14,783 bases of DNA from CAYFJO01 sp964343305 (GTDB lineage: Bacteria; Planctomycetota; Planctomycetia; Pirellulales; Pirellulaceae), in the NCBI GenBank assembly GCA_964343305.1, contig CAYFJO010000270.1, positions 1-14,783 of the forward strand, read 5' to 3'. The notes under the pieces are model-generated. The model had not been told where the DNA came from. It saw only the letters and a program-made list of their open reading frames with translations, and did not search any database. Each line of letters opens with the position of its first letter. The first letter of the stretch is position 1. The translations under genes were made by a program, and so were the position numbers. Of this stretch, positions 8,401 through 14,783 are shown in pieces.

Positions 8401-9587
8401 TGGCCGATTGGCTGAAGAGAACGCTGAAACAAAGATCAGCTCGCAAGTTCCTGCGCAATCGGCTGGCGATCGGGGCGTTGGCGATCGTGTGCGTCTTTTT
8501 GCTCATTGCTGTGTCGACGGGCGTGTTCGGCTTCATTCAACTGGAGGATACGTTCGAGCGCGTCGGTCCCAAAAGTATTTCCGGGTTCTTTCGTACACAG
8601 TTGCCGGAGAAACGCGTTGAGGATTGTTACTTCTACTTGGAAAAGGTCGACCAGGCATTGAGTCGCGGCGATCCACAAACAGCGCTCGCCGATCTGCGAT
8701 ACGGACAACTCGATGTCGCCGACTTGCCGCCGAGCGAACTTGAAGCGATTGTCGAGTCCGGCTGGGAAATCTATGACGAGCTAGTCGAGACTGAAGATCT
8801 TAATGCCGCCCCAGAAGTCCTTCCGCAAATCGAACAGTTGGAAGCTACCGCGGCAAAACTGTTTCCAGCGCCAACGGGGTTTAGTGCGCTCTCGCGCGGT
8901 CTTGAAATGTTCCTCGGCACAGACATGCAAGGCCGATCGATTACTGTACGCGCCGTTTACTCGATTGAAGTCGCATTCAAACTTGGTGTCGTGGTTGCGA
9001 CGATTTCGGTAGCGGTGGGCAGTCTCATGGGTGCTGCCGCCGCGTACTTTGGTGGTTGGGTGGATTACCTGGTGACGTGGTTATTCACGACATTTTCCTC
9101 AATCCCGAGTTTGGTTCTGCTGGTCTTGCTGGCGTACATGTTCACCGACAGCGTGTTTGAAGGCACGCTCGTTCCCATGTACATCGCGTTTTCGGCAACC
9201 TACTGGATCGGTCCTTGCCGTGTGATTCGCGGCGAAACGTTGAAGCTCAAAGAACTCGAGTACGTCCAAGCCGCCACCGCCGTCGGATTCAGCCGGTTGT
9301 ACATCATGATCCGACACATTCTGCCCAACGCCGCACACTTGATGCTGATCAATTTTTCCTTGCTCTTTATCGCAGCGGTTAAGGGCGAGGTGATCCTGAC
9401 GTTCCTCGGACTGGGCATCAAAAATGGCACGAGTTGGGGCATCATGATCGACCACTCGCGACCGGAAGTGATTAACGGGTTCTTTTGGCAGATAGGTACG
9501 GCGACGTTTCTGATGTTCGTCCTGGTACTGGCGTTTAACATCCTGTCCGACGCGTTGCAGGACGCGTTTGATCCAAAGCACGTGTAA
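8400..9587 (+). CDS. peptide ABC transporter permease, DppC/OppC type, with long extracytoplasmic insert
   Basis: 395 aa, about 90-100 residues longer than typical DppC. The start at 8400 overlaps the previous stop (TAATG), with GAGG at 8388-8391 as ribosome binding site. After a basic N-terminus, helix 1 spans residues 22-45. The DppC landmark GTDMQGR begins at residue 173, whereas family members normally have only a few dozen residues between these points. The extra segment (about 46-172) is charged and helix-rich, for example YFYLEKVDQALSRGDPQTAL and LEAIVESGWEIYDELVE, and should lie outside the membrane. The remaining core is normal: helices from about 190 onwards, and the coupling loop YVQAATAVGFSRLYIMIRHI starting at 288, then LPNAAH. 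The C-terminal DPKHV is close to the usual ending. It pairs with the preceding permease; the insert may contact the binding lipoprotein, which is inference. Confidence 0.95.
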   Translation: MADWLKRTLKQRSARKFLRNRLAIGALAIVCVFLLIAVSTGVFGFIQLEDTFERVGPKSISGFFRTQLPEKRVEDCYFYLEKVDQALSRGDPQTALADLRYGQLDVADLPPSELEAIVESGWEIYDELVETEDLNAAPEVLPQIEQLEATAAKLFPAPTGFSALSRGLEMFLGTDMQGRSITVRAVYSIEVAFKLGVVVATISVAVGSLMGAAAAYFGGWVDYLVTWLFTTFSSIPSLVLLVLLAYMFTDSVFEGTLVPMYIAFSATYWIGPCRVIRGETLKLKELEYVQAATAVGFSRLYIMIRHILPNAAHLMLINFSLLFIAAVKGEVILTFLGLGIKNGTSWGIMIDHSRPEVINGFFWQIGTATFLMFVLVLAFNILSDALQDAFDPKHV

Positions 9588-9605
9588 GGCGAACAAGACA
9601 TCGAG

Positions 9606-10622
9606 ATGAACGCAACAGAGCCAATCCTGAGTGTTCGCAACTTGAGCACCTGCTTCAAGACGGATCAAGGTGTGGTCACAGCGGTCGACGAAATGTCATT
9701 TGATCTCTGCCCAGGCGAGACTCTGGGCATCGTCGGCGAGAGCGGTTGCGGAAAGACGGTCACCGCAAAATCAATCATGCGGCTGCTGCCAGAGCATCTC
9801 AGTTTCTTCAAAGACGAGAGCGACATCCAATTCGAAGACACAAACCTCGCCACCGCCGACGAAGGAACAATGCGTGACGTACGCGGCAACAAGATTGCGA
9901 TGATCTTTCAGGAACCGCAGACCGCGCTGAATCCAGTATTCACGATTGGCTGGCAGTTGGACGAAGCGCTGAAGTACCACACCAAGCTCGCTCGCCAGGA
10001 ACGTCGACAACGTGCGATCGAGATGTTGAAGCTTGTCGAGATGCCAAATCCCCAGCGGCGATTGCGCGAATACCCTCATCAGTTGTCGGGCGGCATGCGG
10101 CAGCGAGTGCTGATCGCGATCGCGCTTTGTTGCGAGCCGGACATCTTGATCGCCGACGAACCGACTACCGCGCTGGACGTCACGATTCAAGCGCAGATTT
10201 TGCGTCTGATGGAAGACCTGAAGCAAAAGACCGGTGCCGCAATCATGCTTATCACGCATGATCTGGGAGTCGTTGCTCAAACGTGCGACCGGGTGATTGT
10301 GATGTATGCCGGTCGCATCATCGAACAGGCTCCGATTCGCGAAATCTTTCACCACCCGCAGCATCCATACACCAAGGCACTGCTCGAATCGATCCCCAAG
10401 AAAGACCAGCGACACGGTAAGCACCTGCCCGCAATCGAAGGCATTGTACCCAGCTTGCACGAGTTGCCAATTGGCTGTCGGTTTCACGATCGTTGCGAGT
10501 ACTGCGAAGATCGATGCGTCGAGGAAGAACCGAAGCTGGAACGAACCGCCGCCGATCGTCTAGTTCGATGCCACGCCCCACTGACCAACGCAGGACAGAC
10601 AAATCAAAGCGAGGAAGATTAA
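9606..10622 (+). CDS. peptide ABC transporter ATPase, DppD/OppD type
   Basis: 338 aa cytoplasmic ATPase. Walker A GESGCGKT is at residues 44-51, the Q-loop Gln at 102 (MIFQEPQTALNP), the signature LSGGMRQRV from residue 160, Walker B ending in Asp184-Glu185 (ILIADEPTTALD), and the H-loop His at 218 (LITHDLG). The C-terminal oligopeptide-transporter extension is present (HHPQHPYTKALL, then a cysteine cluster). Cysteines 291, 297, 304 and 322 match the conserved positions that bind an iron-sulfur cluster in some characterised homologues; Cys300 is extra. It follows the second permease by 18 bp, with a weak ribosome binding site, and its stop abuts the next ATPase. It hydrolyses ATP together with that partner to drive import. 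All catalytic motifs are intact. Confidence 0.96.
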   Translation: MNATEPILSVRNLSTCFKTDQGVVTAVDEMSFDLCPGETLGIVGESGCGKTVTAKSIMRLLPEHLSFFKDESDIQFEDTNLATADEGTMRDVRGNKIAMIFQEPQTALNPVFTIGWQLDEALKYHTKLARQERRQRAIEMLKLVEMPNPQRRLREYPHQLSGGMRQRVLIAIALCCEPDILIADEPTTALDVTIQAQILRLMEDLKQKTGAAIMLITHDLGVVAQTCDRVIVMYAGRIIEQAPIREIFHHPQHPYTKALLESIPKKDQRHGKHLPAIEGIVPSLHELPIGCRFHDRCEYCEDRCVEEEPKLERTAADRLVRCHAPLTNAGQTNQSEED

Positions 10623-11600
10623 ATGGCGTTGATCGAGGTAGACAACTTGGTCAAACACTTTCCCAAGCGCGGTGGTTTTTTCAATGGCGTGATTGCCAAG
10701 GTCCACGCGGTCAACGGAGTGAGTTTCGAAATCCAGCGGGGCGAAACGCTTGGTGTCGTCGGCGAATCGGGGTGTGGCAAGTCGACTTTGGGAAAATCGA
10801 TGATCCGGCTGTTGGATTTGACGTCCGGTTCCGTGACATTCGACGGCGAAGAAATCTCGAATCTCAGCTATCGCGAGTTGATGCCATATCGCAAGCGGAT
10901 GCAGATCATCTTTCAAGATCCCAACGCGTCATTGAATCCGCGCCAAACCGTTGGCGGGATGCTTCGTGAGATCATCCGCTTTCATCAGATCGTCGCGCCC
11001 GTTGAAATGGACGATTACATCGATACCTTGATTTCCAAAGTGGGTCTTCACGGCGACGACAAAGACAAATACCCGCACGAATTCTCGGGGGGCCAGCGGC
11101 AACGAATTGGCATCGCGCGGGCTCTCGCTGTCGATCCCGAGTTCATCGTCGCCGACGAACCCGTTTCAGCACTAGATGTTTCCATCCAGGCGCAGGTATT
11201 GAATCTGTTGATGGATCTGAAAGACGAATTCAAATTGACGTTGATGTTCGTCTCACACGACCTCAAGGTGATCGAACATTTTTGTGACCGCATGCTGGTC
11301 ATGTACTTGGGCCACATCGTCGAAGAACTCGATTGCGACGACATCGACGACCAGGCACGACACCCCTACACAAAAGCATTGCTGGCGGCCAACCCAGTAA
11401 ACGATCCCGACGAGCGGCACAAACTGACGCCACTCGAAGGCGACGTACCCAGCCCCTACGATCCACCGGAAGGTTGTCCATTTGTGACCCGTTGTCCCGT
11501 AAAGGAAGACCGATGTTCGCAGGACATGCCGCCACTCGTGGAACTGGGCGGCAATCACCGAGTAGCTTGTTGGGTCGTAGATGAAGAACTAACCGAATAG
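10623..11600 (+). CDS. peptide ABC transporter ATPase, DppF/OppF type
   Basis: 325 aa cytoplasmic ATPase. The start directly follows the previous stop, with GAGGAAG a few bases upstream. Walker A GESGCGKS is at residues 47-54, the Q-loop in IIFQDPNASLNPRQT (a DppF/OppF hallmark), the signature FSGGQRQRIGIARAL from residue 154, Walker B at Asp178-Glu179 (VADEPVSALD), and the H-loop His at 212 (VSHDLK). The C-terminal extension has HPYTKALLAANP and cysteines 285, 291, 298 and 316 in the conserved spacing of the family, a possible iron-sulfur site. It is the last gene of the operon and completes the DppD/DppF-type ATPase heterodimer. No clear strong terminator follows. Confidence 0.96.
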   Translation: MALIEVDNLVKHFPKRGGFFNGVIAKVHAVNGVSFEIQRGETLGVVGESGCGKSTLGKSMIRLLDLTSGSVTFDGEEISNLSYRELMPYRKRMQIIFQDPNASLNPRQTVGGMLREIIRFHQIVAPVEMDDYIDTLISKVGLHGDDKDKYPHEFSGGQRQRIGIARALAVDPEFIVADEPVSALDVSIQAQVLNLLMDLKDEFKLTLMFVSHDLKVIEHFCDRMLVMYLGHIVEELDCDDIDDQARHPYTKALLAANPVNDPDERHKLTPLEGDVPSPYDPPEGCPFVTRCPVKEDRCSQDMPPLVELGGNHRVACWVVDEELTE

Positions 11601-11783
11601 ACCCGTCACCGGCCAACATCAACCATGGCGTGCGGGCAATCGGGGCACACAAACACTTTTCATCAAATCAACAGTCTCGTCGGACTTACCGACCAACGTC
11701 CCTTTTTCGGCTCGTGAAACGGGTCGCAACCTGCTGAGGTGTTCCCACCGCTGTCAATTCGGCCTCGCTAAAACTCGCTGAAG

Positions 11784-11830
11784 TTGCATCGGCCGCCTGC
11801 TCGAAGAGATTCTGCTAACTCGCGGCGGTG
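11784..11830 (+). repeat. 47-bp dispersed repeat, copy A
   Basis: Aligns by eye with 12963-13009: both contain GCATCG, CCGCCTGCT, then after a short variable part GCTAACT and GCGGTG. The copies differ by substitutions and small indels, so this is an old or imprecise duplication. Confidence 0.55.
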
Positions 11831-11936
11831 TTATTTCGATTGGGACACCGCTGTAGATGCGCCTTACAGCGAACTCGCGCTGGGTTGTCCATCTTCAGCA
11901 GATTCAAACTCGGGCCAAATGATAGAGGATGATGTG

Positions 11937-11965
11937 ACTTCAGCGAACTTGGAATAGGCTGAAGT
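11937..11965. repeat. 8-bp inverted repeat
   Basis: ACTTCAGC (11937-11944) and GCTGAAGT (11958-11965) are perfect inverted copies around a 13-nt loop. No T-run follows, so it is not a standard terminator. No function can be assigned. Confidence 0.4.
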
Positions 11966-12133
11966 GCAGGAGGTGTCATCTGCGTACGCACATCTCTGAA
12001 GTTAGAGACGAACCGCACGCCGCTGAGGCCCAGTTGAAGTCTTCGTCGCCTCCGTCGCCGAGTGGGATGCCGATGTGTTTAGGGCCGCCAGAACCAACCT
12101 GAAATCAAAGCGGCAATGCCCAGACGACTCGTC

Positions 12134-12505
12134 TCAGGACGAAATCGCCTCCTTGCCTAGGTGGATGACATAAATGTCTTCCTCGTAGACCTTCCCATCC
12201 TTCCAACGCTGAACATGCACCTGCGTTTGGCGAATATGGCCAAACTGCTGGTGATTGAACTCGTTGAAGTACTCAGCAAAACTAACCTCACTCGCTTCGT
12301 CAGCGGCCAACGACCTGAGTTCGAAACGATTGGGGGCGGTAAGACCGTTTACGAATTCTTGTACCTGCCGTTGACACGCTTGCAGACCGACCAGATCTTC
12401 TGAGCCCGGGATTCGCCGTACCGCGTCTTCGGAGTACATTTGCCAATAGTCTTTGCCTGACAACATTGCCTCATTTAGGGACTTTGCATTCTCAAGTGTA
12501 TTCAT
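12134..12505 (-). CDS. small SnoaL/NTF2-like fold protein
   Basis: 123 aa from the ATG at 12505 (MNTLENAKSLNEAML) to TGA at 12134. The frame is open another 285 bp upstream to 12790, but that extension is Arg/Cys-rich and not protein-like, so the internal ATG is preferred. The pattern fits an NTF2-like cone: YWQMYSEDAVRRIPGSEDLVG (an N-terminal helix followed by the 'SEDA...PGSE' strand, quoted in full only here as YSEDAVRRIPGSEDL), QRQVQEFVNGL, then strands ending VHVQRWKDGKVYEEDIYVI. Such proteins bind or turn over small molecules; the ligand is unknown. It stands alone with no operon partner, and the ribosome binding site is weak. The family call is by pattern only. Confidence 0.8.
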   Translation of the reverse strand: MNTLENAKSLNEAMLSGKDYWQMYSEDAVRRIPGSEDLVGLQACQRQVQEFVNGLTAPNRFELRSLAADEASEVSFAEYFNEFNHQQFGHIRQTQVHVQRWKDGKVYEEDIYVIHLGKEAISS

Positions 12506-13221
12506 TTTCGACTCTGTTGGAACGAAACTGTGTTTGAATGGCCTCAAGATAACCGTGACGACACACCTTGTGCCAACTCGGTTCGCTGTAATTACCAATT
12601 GGACGGAGGATTTACATCGCAGGCACTTCAGTAGACGCCTCTGTGCCAAATGGTCGGTCACAGCCATTTCCATCACACGGTCATCCCCAAGTTTACAGGG
12701 GCGACGGGTCGTTTGAACAGAACGCGTACGCACTTCGGCCAACCTCCAGCACGAAGCCGAACCGCGAACATCGGAAGTGGATTTCACCAATGTCGATTAA
12801 GCTCACCAGAAACCCGCTCAAGTCGCATCAACTTCGGTGTCCAAAAAAAAAAGGGGGATGAAGTCGCGTCGGTCTTAATGACCTCTGTAGATAGCAGCAG
12901 TCGCCAAGTCGCTGAGGAGTAACACACTTCGGTGACTTGGCTAGATTTCTTCGGCGCGTCGGATGCATCGCCCGCCTGCTTCAAGGAATTGTCGCTAACT
13001 ACAGCGGTGGGATTCACCGACGGCAGTTTCGGCTGAGCCTATGCCGGCGTCGTGGATCAAGATGATGGCGCATCAAGTCGGCAGGCGCACTGGGATCCGC
13101 ATGTGCCCGAACCTGCACAGGTCGACAACTCATGAGTCATTCGCCCAATCTGCCGAAGTGACCGAGGTCGAACCGTCAGTGGTCAGAAGCCAGAAGCAAC
13201 ATGCCGCTTGCTCTGCTCGAA
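12506..13221. other. non-coding spacer, apparently degenerate
   Basis: No convincing gene. Contains a homopolymer junction A10G5 (12843-12857) and copy B of the 47-bp repeat (12963-13009). Short open frames overlap each other on both strands without consistent composition or ribosome binding sites. Confidence 0.5.
12963..13009 (+). repeat. 47-bp dispersed repeat, copy B
   Basis: Partner of 11784-11830 in the same orientation, about 1.2 kb away. Shared blocks are GCATCG, CCGCCTGCT, GCTAACT and GCGGTG. On the minus strand both copies would encode a related peptide segment (QAGDAS here, QAADAT in copy A), but copy A has an in-frame stop, so coding is doubtful. Confidence 0.55.
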
Positions 13222-14127
13222 TCAGTCGGCTAGGAATGAAAGATCATCCACGACAAGAGCGAGCAGGTCCAACTGATCTGAGGCCATTGCATCGCCGATC
13301 GCAAAATACAGGTCGTCTACCTGCCTAGTCGGATCGTTTGATTGAGGCGAGTCTGCATACTCGACAGAGTCACCGCGCGACGCTCCGGCTGATGGACTTG
13401 TTTGGAAAAATAGCTCAACGTTGGATACAGCAACGTCACGTTGTACGTCAATTTCGGTGACTTCATTCATTGACGACGGTGCATGCAGAGAATTGCTCGT
13501 CGATGCCGAGACAATAGGTGACAATTCGGGCTCAGTTGAAGTCGCAACGTTGGGCCGCTCAGCAGACGTTTGAGTAGCCTGTAAAAGCGATGGTTCTCGC
13601 CAGTTGCCAGCAATGCCAGTGTCGTTTATCGCACCGAATGAGTACATGACATCGTTGCCTTCGCCAATCCCACTCCATCGTCCATCACCATTTCGATCAA
13701 GATAGAATCGACTGCCTCTTTTGATGCCAATGCGATCCCCGCCTCCGGCTTCCCAACGTCCGATCACAGGTTCATCGCCCACACTGTTTCCAAAGACATA
13801 CCGACGATCAATTGACGGGCCGTTCCAACGTCCATCACCGTTGAAGTCCAGATAGAATCGTTCGCCACGTTTAATGCCAATCTCATCGGTTCCGTCGTTG
13901 TTCCAGTCGCCACTGATTCCCACGTCACCGCTCTCTAAGCCGAAGTAGATTTTGGTATCTTTGGCATCACCAATGCCGTCCCATCTGCCGTTCCCATTGC
14001 TATCAAGGTAAAAGACATTGCCACGCTTCACGCCGATTTCGTCGCCAGGCACACCGTCCCAGTTACCGATTATTGCTTCGTCATCGTTCGAGCCAAAGCC
14101 ATAACTTCTGTCGGTGTCGGATCCAAC
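13222..14127 (-). CDS. FG-GAP/VCBS-like repeat protein, 5'-truncated
   Basis: Frame open from 14127 to TGA at 13222, preceded in frame by TGA at 14128-14130. The only candidate start is a GTG at 14050-14052, inside a repeat unit, so the gene has lost its 5' end. There are about 3.5 repeats of 50-52 residues: a partial first unit (14127-13978), units starting at 13977, 13821 and 13671, and the end of the last near 13600. Each has IG.W, DEIGIKRG.RFYLD and a DxNGDGRW loop resembling a calcium-binding loop; these look like beta-propeller blades. A Ser/Thr-rich linker follows, then a C-terminal segment (DDLYFAIGDAMASDQLDLL). Such proteins are normally exported, but no signal peptide remains. Function is unknown; probably a surface or extracellular protein. 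As it stands it is likely a pseudogene or one side of a chimeric junction. Confidence 0.75.
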   Translation of the reverse strand, partial: VGSDTDRSYGFGSNDDEAIIGNWDGVPGDEIGVKRGNVFYLDSNGNGRWDGIGDAKDTKIYFGLESGDVGISGDWNNDGTDEIGIKRGERFYLDFNGDGRWNGPSIDRRYVFGNSVGDEPVIGRWEAGGGDRIGIKRGSRFYLDRNGDGRWSGIGEGNDVMYSFGAINDTGIAGNWREPSLLQATQTSAERPNVATSTEPELSPIVSASTSNSLHAPSSMNEVTEIDVQRDVAVSNVELFFQTSPSAGASRGDSVEYADSPQSNDPTRQVDDLYFAIGDAMASDQLDLLALVVDDLSFLAD

Positions 14128-14783
14128 TCAACAAAACCATTTCACGTTCTGACCTTGCTGGCCGCGATTACGAGCACGTCTGTTCTCACGTCGAGCTCCA
14201 CGTTGGCTAGGGAGTTTCTCGTACTGGATCGTACCGAGGGGTTTCCCCACAGCATGCTGCGCATGTTCCGTGACGAAAGTGTCAGGCTCGTGCATGAACG
14301 AGAGATGCCATCCTCCCGTCGACTCTTTGAACCAGCACTGAAGGCAGTCGCCATCTCCGCAGATAACGAGATCTATTTCGCCAGCGGACTGGACGGTCGA
14401 ATCTACCGCCTCCGTTTTGGGCGCGAGCAGCTCGTCTACGAACACAGTCGGCAGATTCGCGATATTGCGTTCAACGACACGGGCACTCTGTTTTTTAGCT
14501 CCCTAGACACGCCGCAAAATGGACGCCGGTTGGATGACTGCCGAATCTACTCGTTGAATGAACGGTCAGGGCGTCTTAACCTAGCCTATACCGTTCGACA
14601 GCGGGATCTAAAAGAGCCTTACTGGGGAACGTTTGCCTTCCACAACTATCGTCTCTACATCAGCACGCTAAGAGGAAACTCCGCCGGCGTGCAATCATCA
14701 ATTTATCGAATTGAACGTGGAATCCCGCGAATCAAATACCGCAGCGACGATTTCGAGATTCATGATTTCACATTTTCGCCCTC
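14128..14783 (+). CDS. exported protein, probable beta-propeller, start missing and 3' partial
   Basis: The frame is open from the junction to the right edge. It begins STKPFHVLTLLAAITS, a basic then hydrophobic signal-peptide core, with a likely cleavage site after STLA before REF. The mature part has repeated strand patterns: AVAISADNEIYFASGLDGRIY, IRDIAFNDTGTLFFSSLD, and FAFHNYRLYISTLRG, the kind seen in SMP-30/NHL or related propellers. No ATG, GTG or TTG lies in frame before the signal core; the first ATG (14254) would remove the signal peptide and part of the first blade. The start codon therefore seems to have been lost at the same point where the minus-strand repeat gene is cut. The function is not recognisable; an extracytoplasmic structural or binding role is plausible. 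Confidence 0.7.

Larger units (their letters stand above)
11601..12133. other. non-coding spacer downstream of the operon
   Basis: No convincing gene on either strand. The interval holds the first copy of a 47-bp repeat (11784-11830), a short inverted repeat (11937-11965), and several variants of the motif ACCGCTGT in both orientations (about 11744-11752 and 11846-11855). The sequence looks like decayed or structural DNA. Confidence 0.5.

Noticed and set aside
11679..11707. Terminator after the last operon gene (GTCGG/CCGAC stem then TTTTT)
   Set aside because: The stem is only 5 bp and the T-run begins about 10 bp after it, too far for a normal intrinsic terminator.
12506..12790. N-terminal extension of the NTF2-like protein
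   Set aside because: The upstream in-frame part is Arg/Cys-rich and unlike a protein domain; the fold starts at the internal Met at 12505.

Overview
The window looks like chromosomal DNA from a planctomycete, most likely a Pirellulales (Rhodopirellula-like) bacterium. The main evidence is the truncated first gene. It combines a sugar-dehydrogenase-type beta-propeller, HEAT-like repeats and a C-terminal CxxCH heme domain, an architecture typical of the Planctomycetes/Verrucomicrobia group. A Tat-exported oxidoreductase-like protein, moderate GC and long gene-poor spacers agree with this. The assignment is inferred from protein families, not from a marker gene.

Layout. (1) 1-2526 (+): heme-binding dehydrogenase-like protein, cut by the left edge. 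(2) 2611-3855 (-): Tat-signal protein, convergent with the first gene. (3) 3856-5568: about 1.7 kb with no convincing large gene. It holds two divergent short ORFs around a tandem TGATCAC, a degenerate tRNA-Lys-like sequence, and one isolated perfect DnaA-box match. (4) 5569-11600 (+): a complete, tightly packed five-gene peptide ABC importer operon (binding lipoprotein, two permeases, two ATPases). (5) 11601-13221: mostly non-coding and apparently decayed, with one small NTF2/SnoaL-like gene on the minus strand (12134-12505) and two diverged copies of a 47-bp repeat. (6) 13222-14127 (-): the 3' part of a gene for an Asp/Gly-rich FG-GAP/VCBS-like repeat protein. (7) about 14128-14783 (+): an exported, probably beta-propeller protein that runs off the right edge.

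How the genes work together. In the operon, the lipoprotein would capture peptides or related solutes outside the cytoplasmic membrane. The two permeases form the channel and the two ATPases energise uptake. Both ATPases keep the C-terminal cysteine motif of the Opp/Dpp family. The second permease carries an unusually long extracytoplasmic insert after its first membrane helix.

The oddest spot is the head-to-head junction near 14,119-14,137. The minus-strand repeat protein is cut inside a repeat unit exactly where the plus-strand exported protein begins, and that second protein has lost its start codon. Both genes are 5'-truncated at the same point, which indicates a rearrangement or a chimeric join. 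I did not find a defence island, CRISPR array, intact insertion sequence or other clearly new system; the rest is ordinary planctomycete content plus decayed intergenic DNA.
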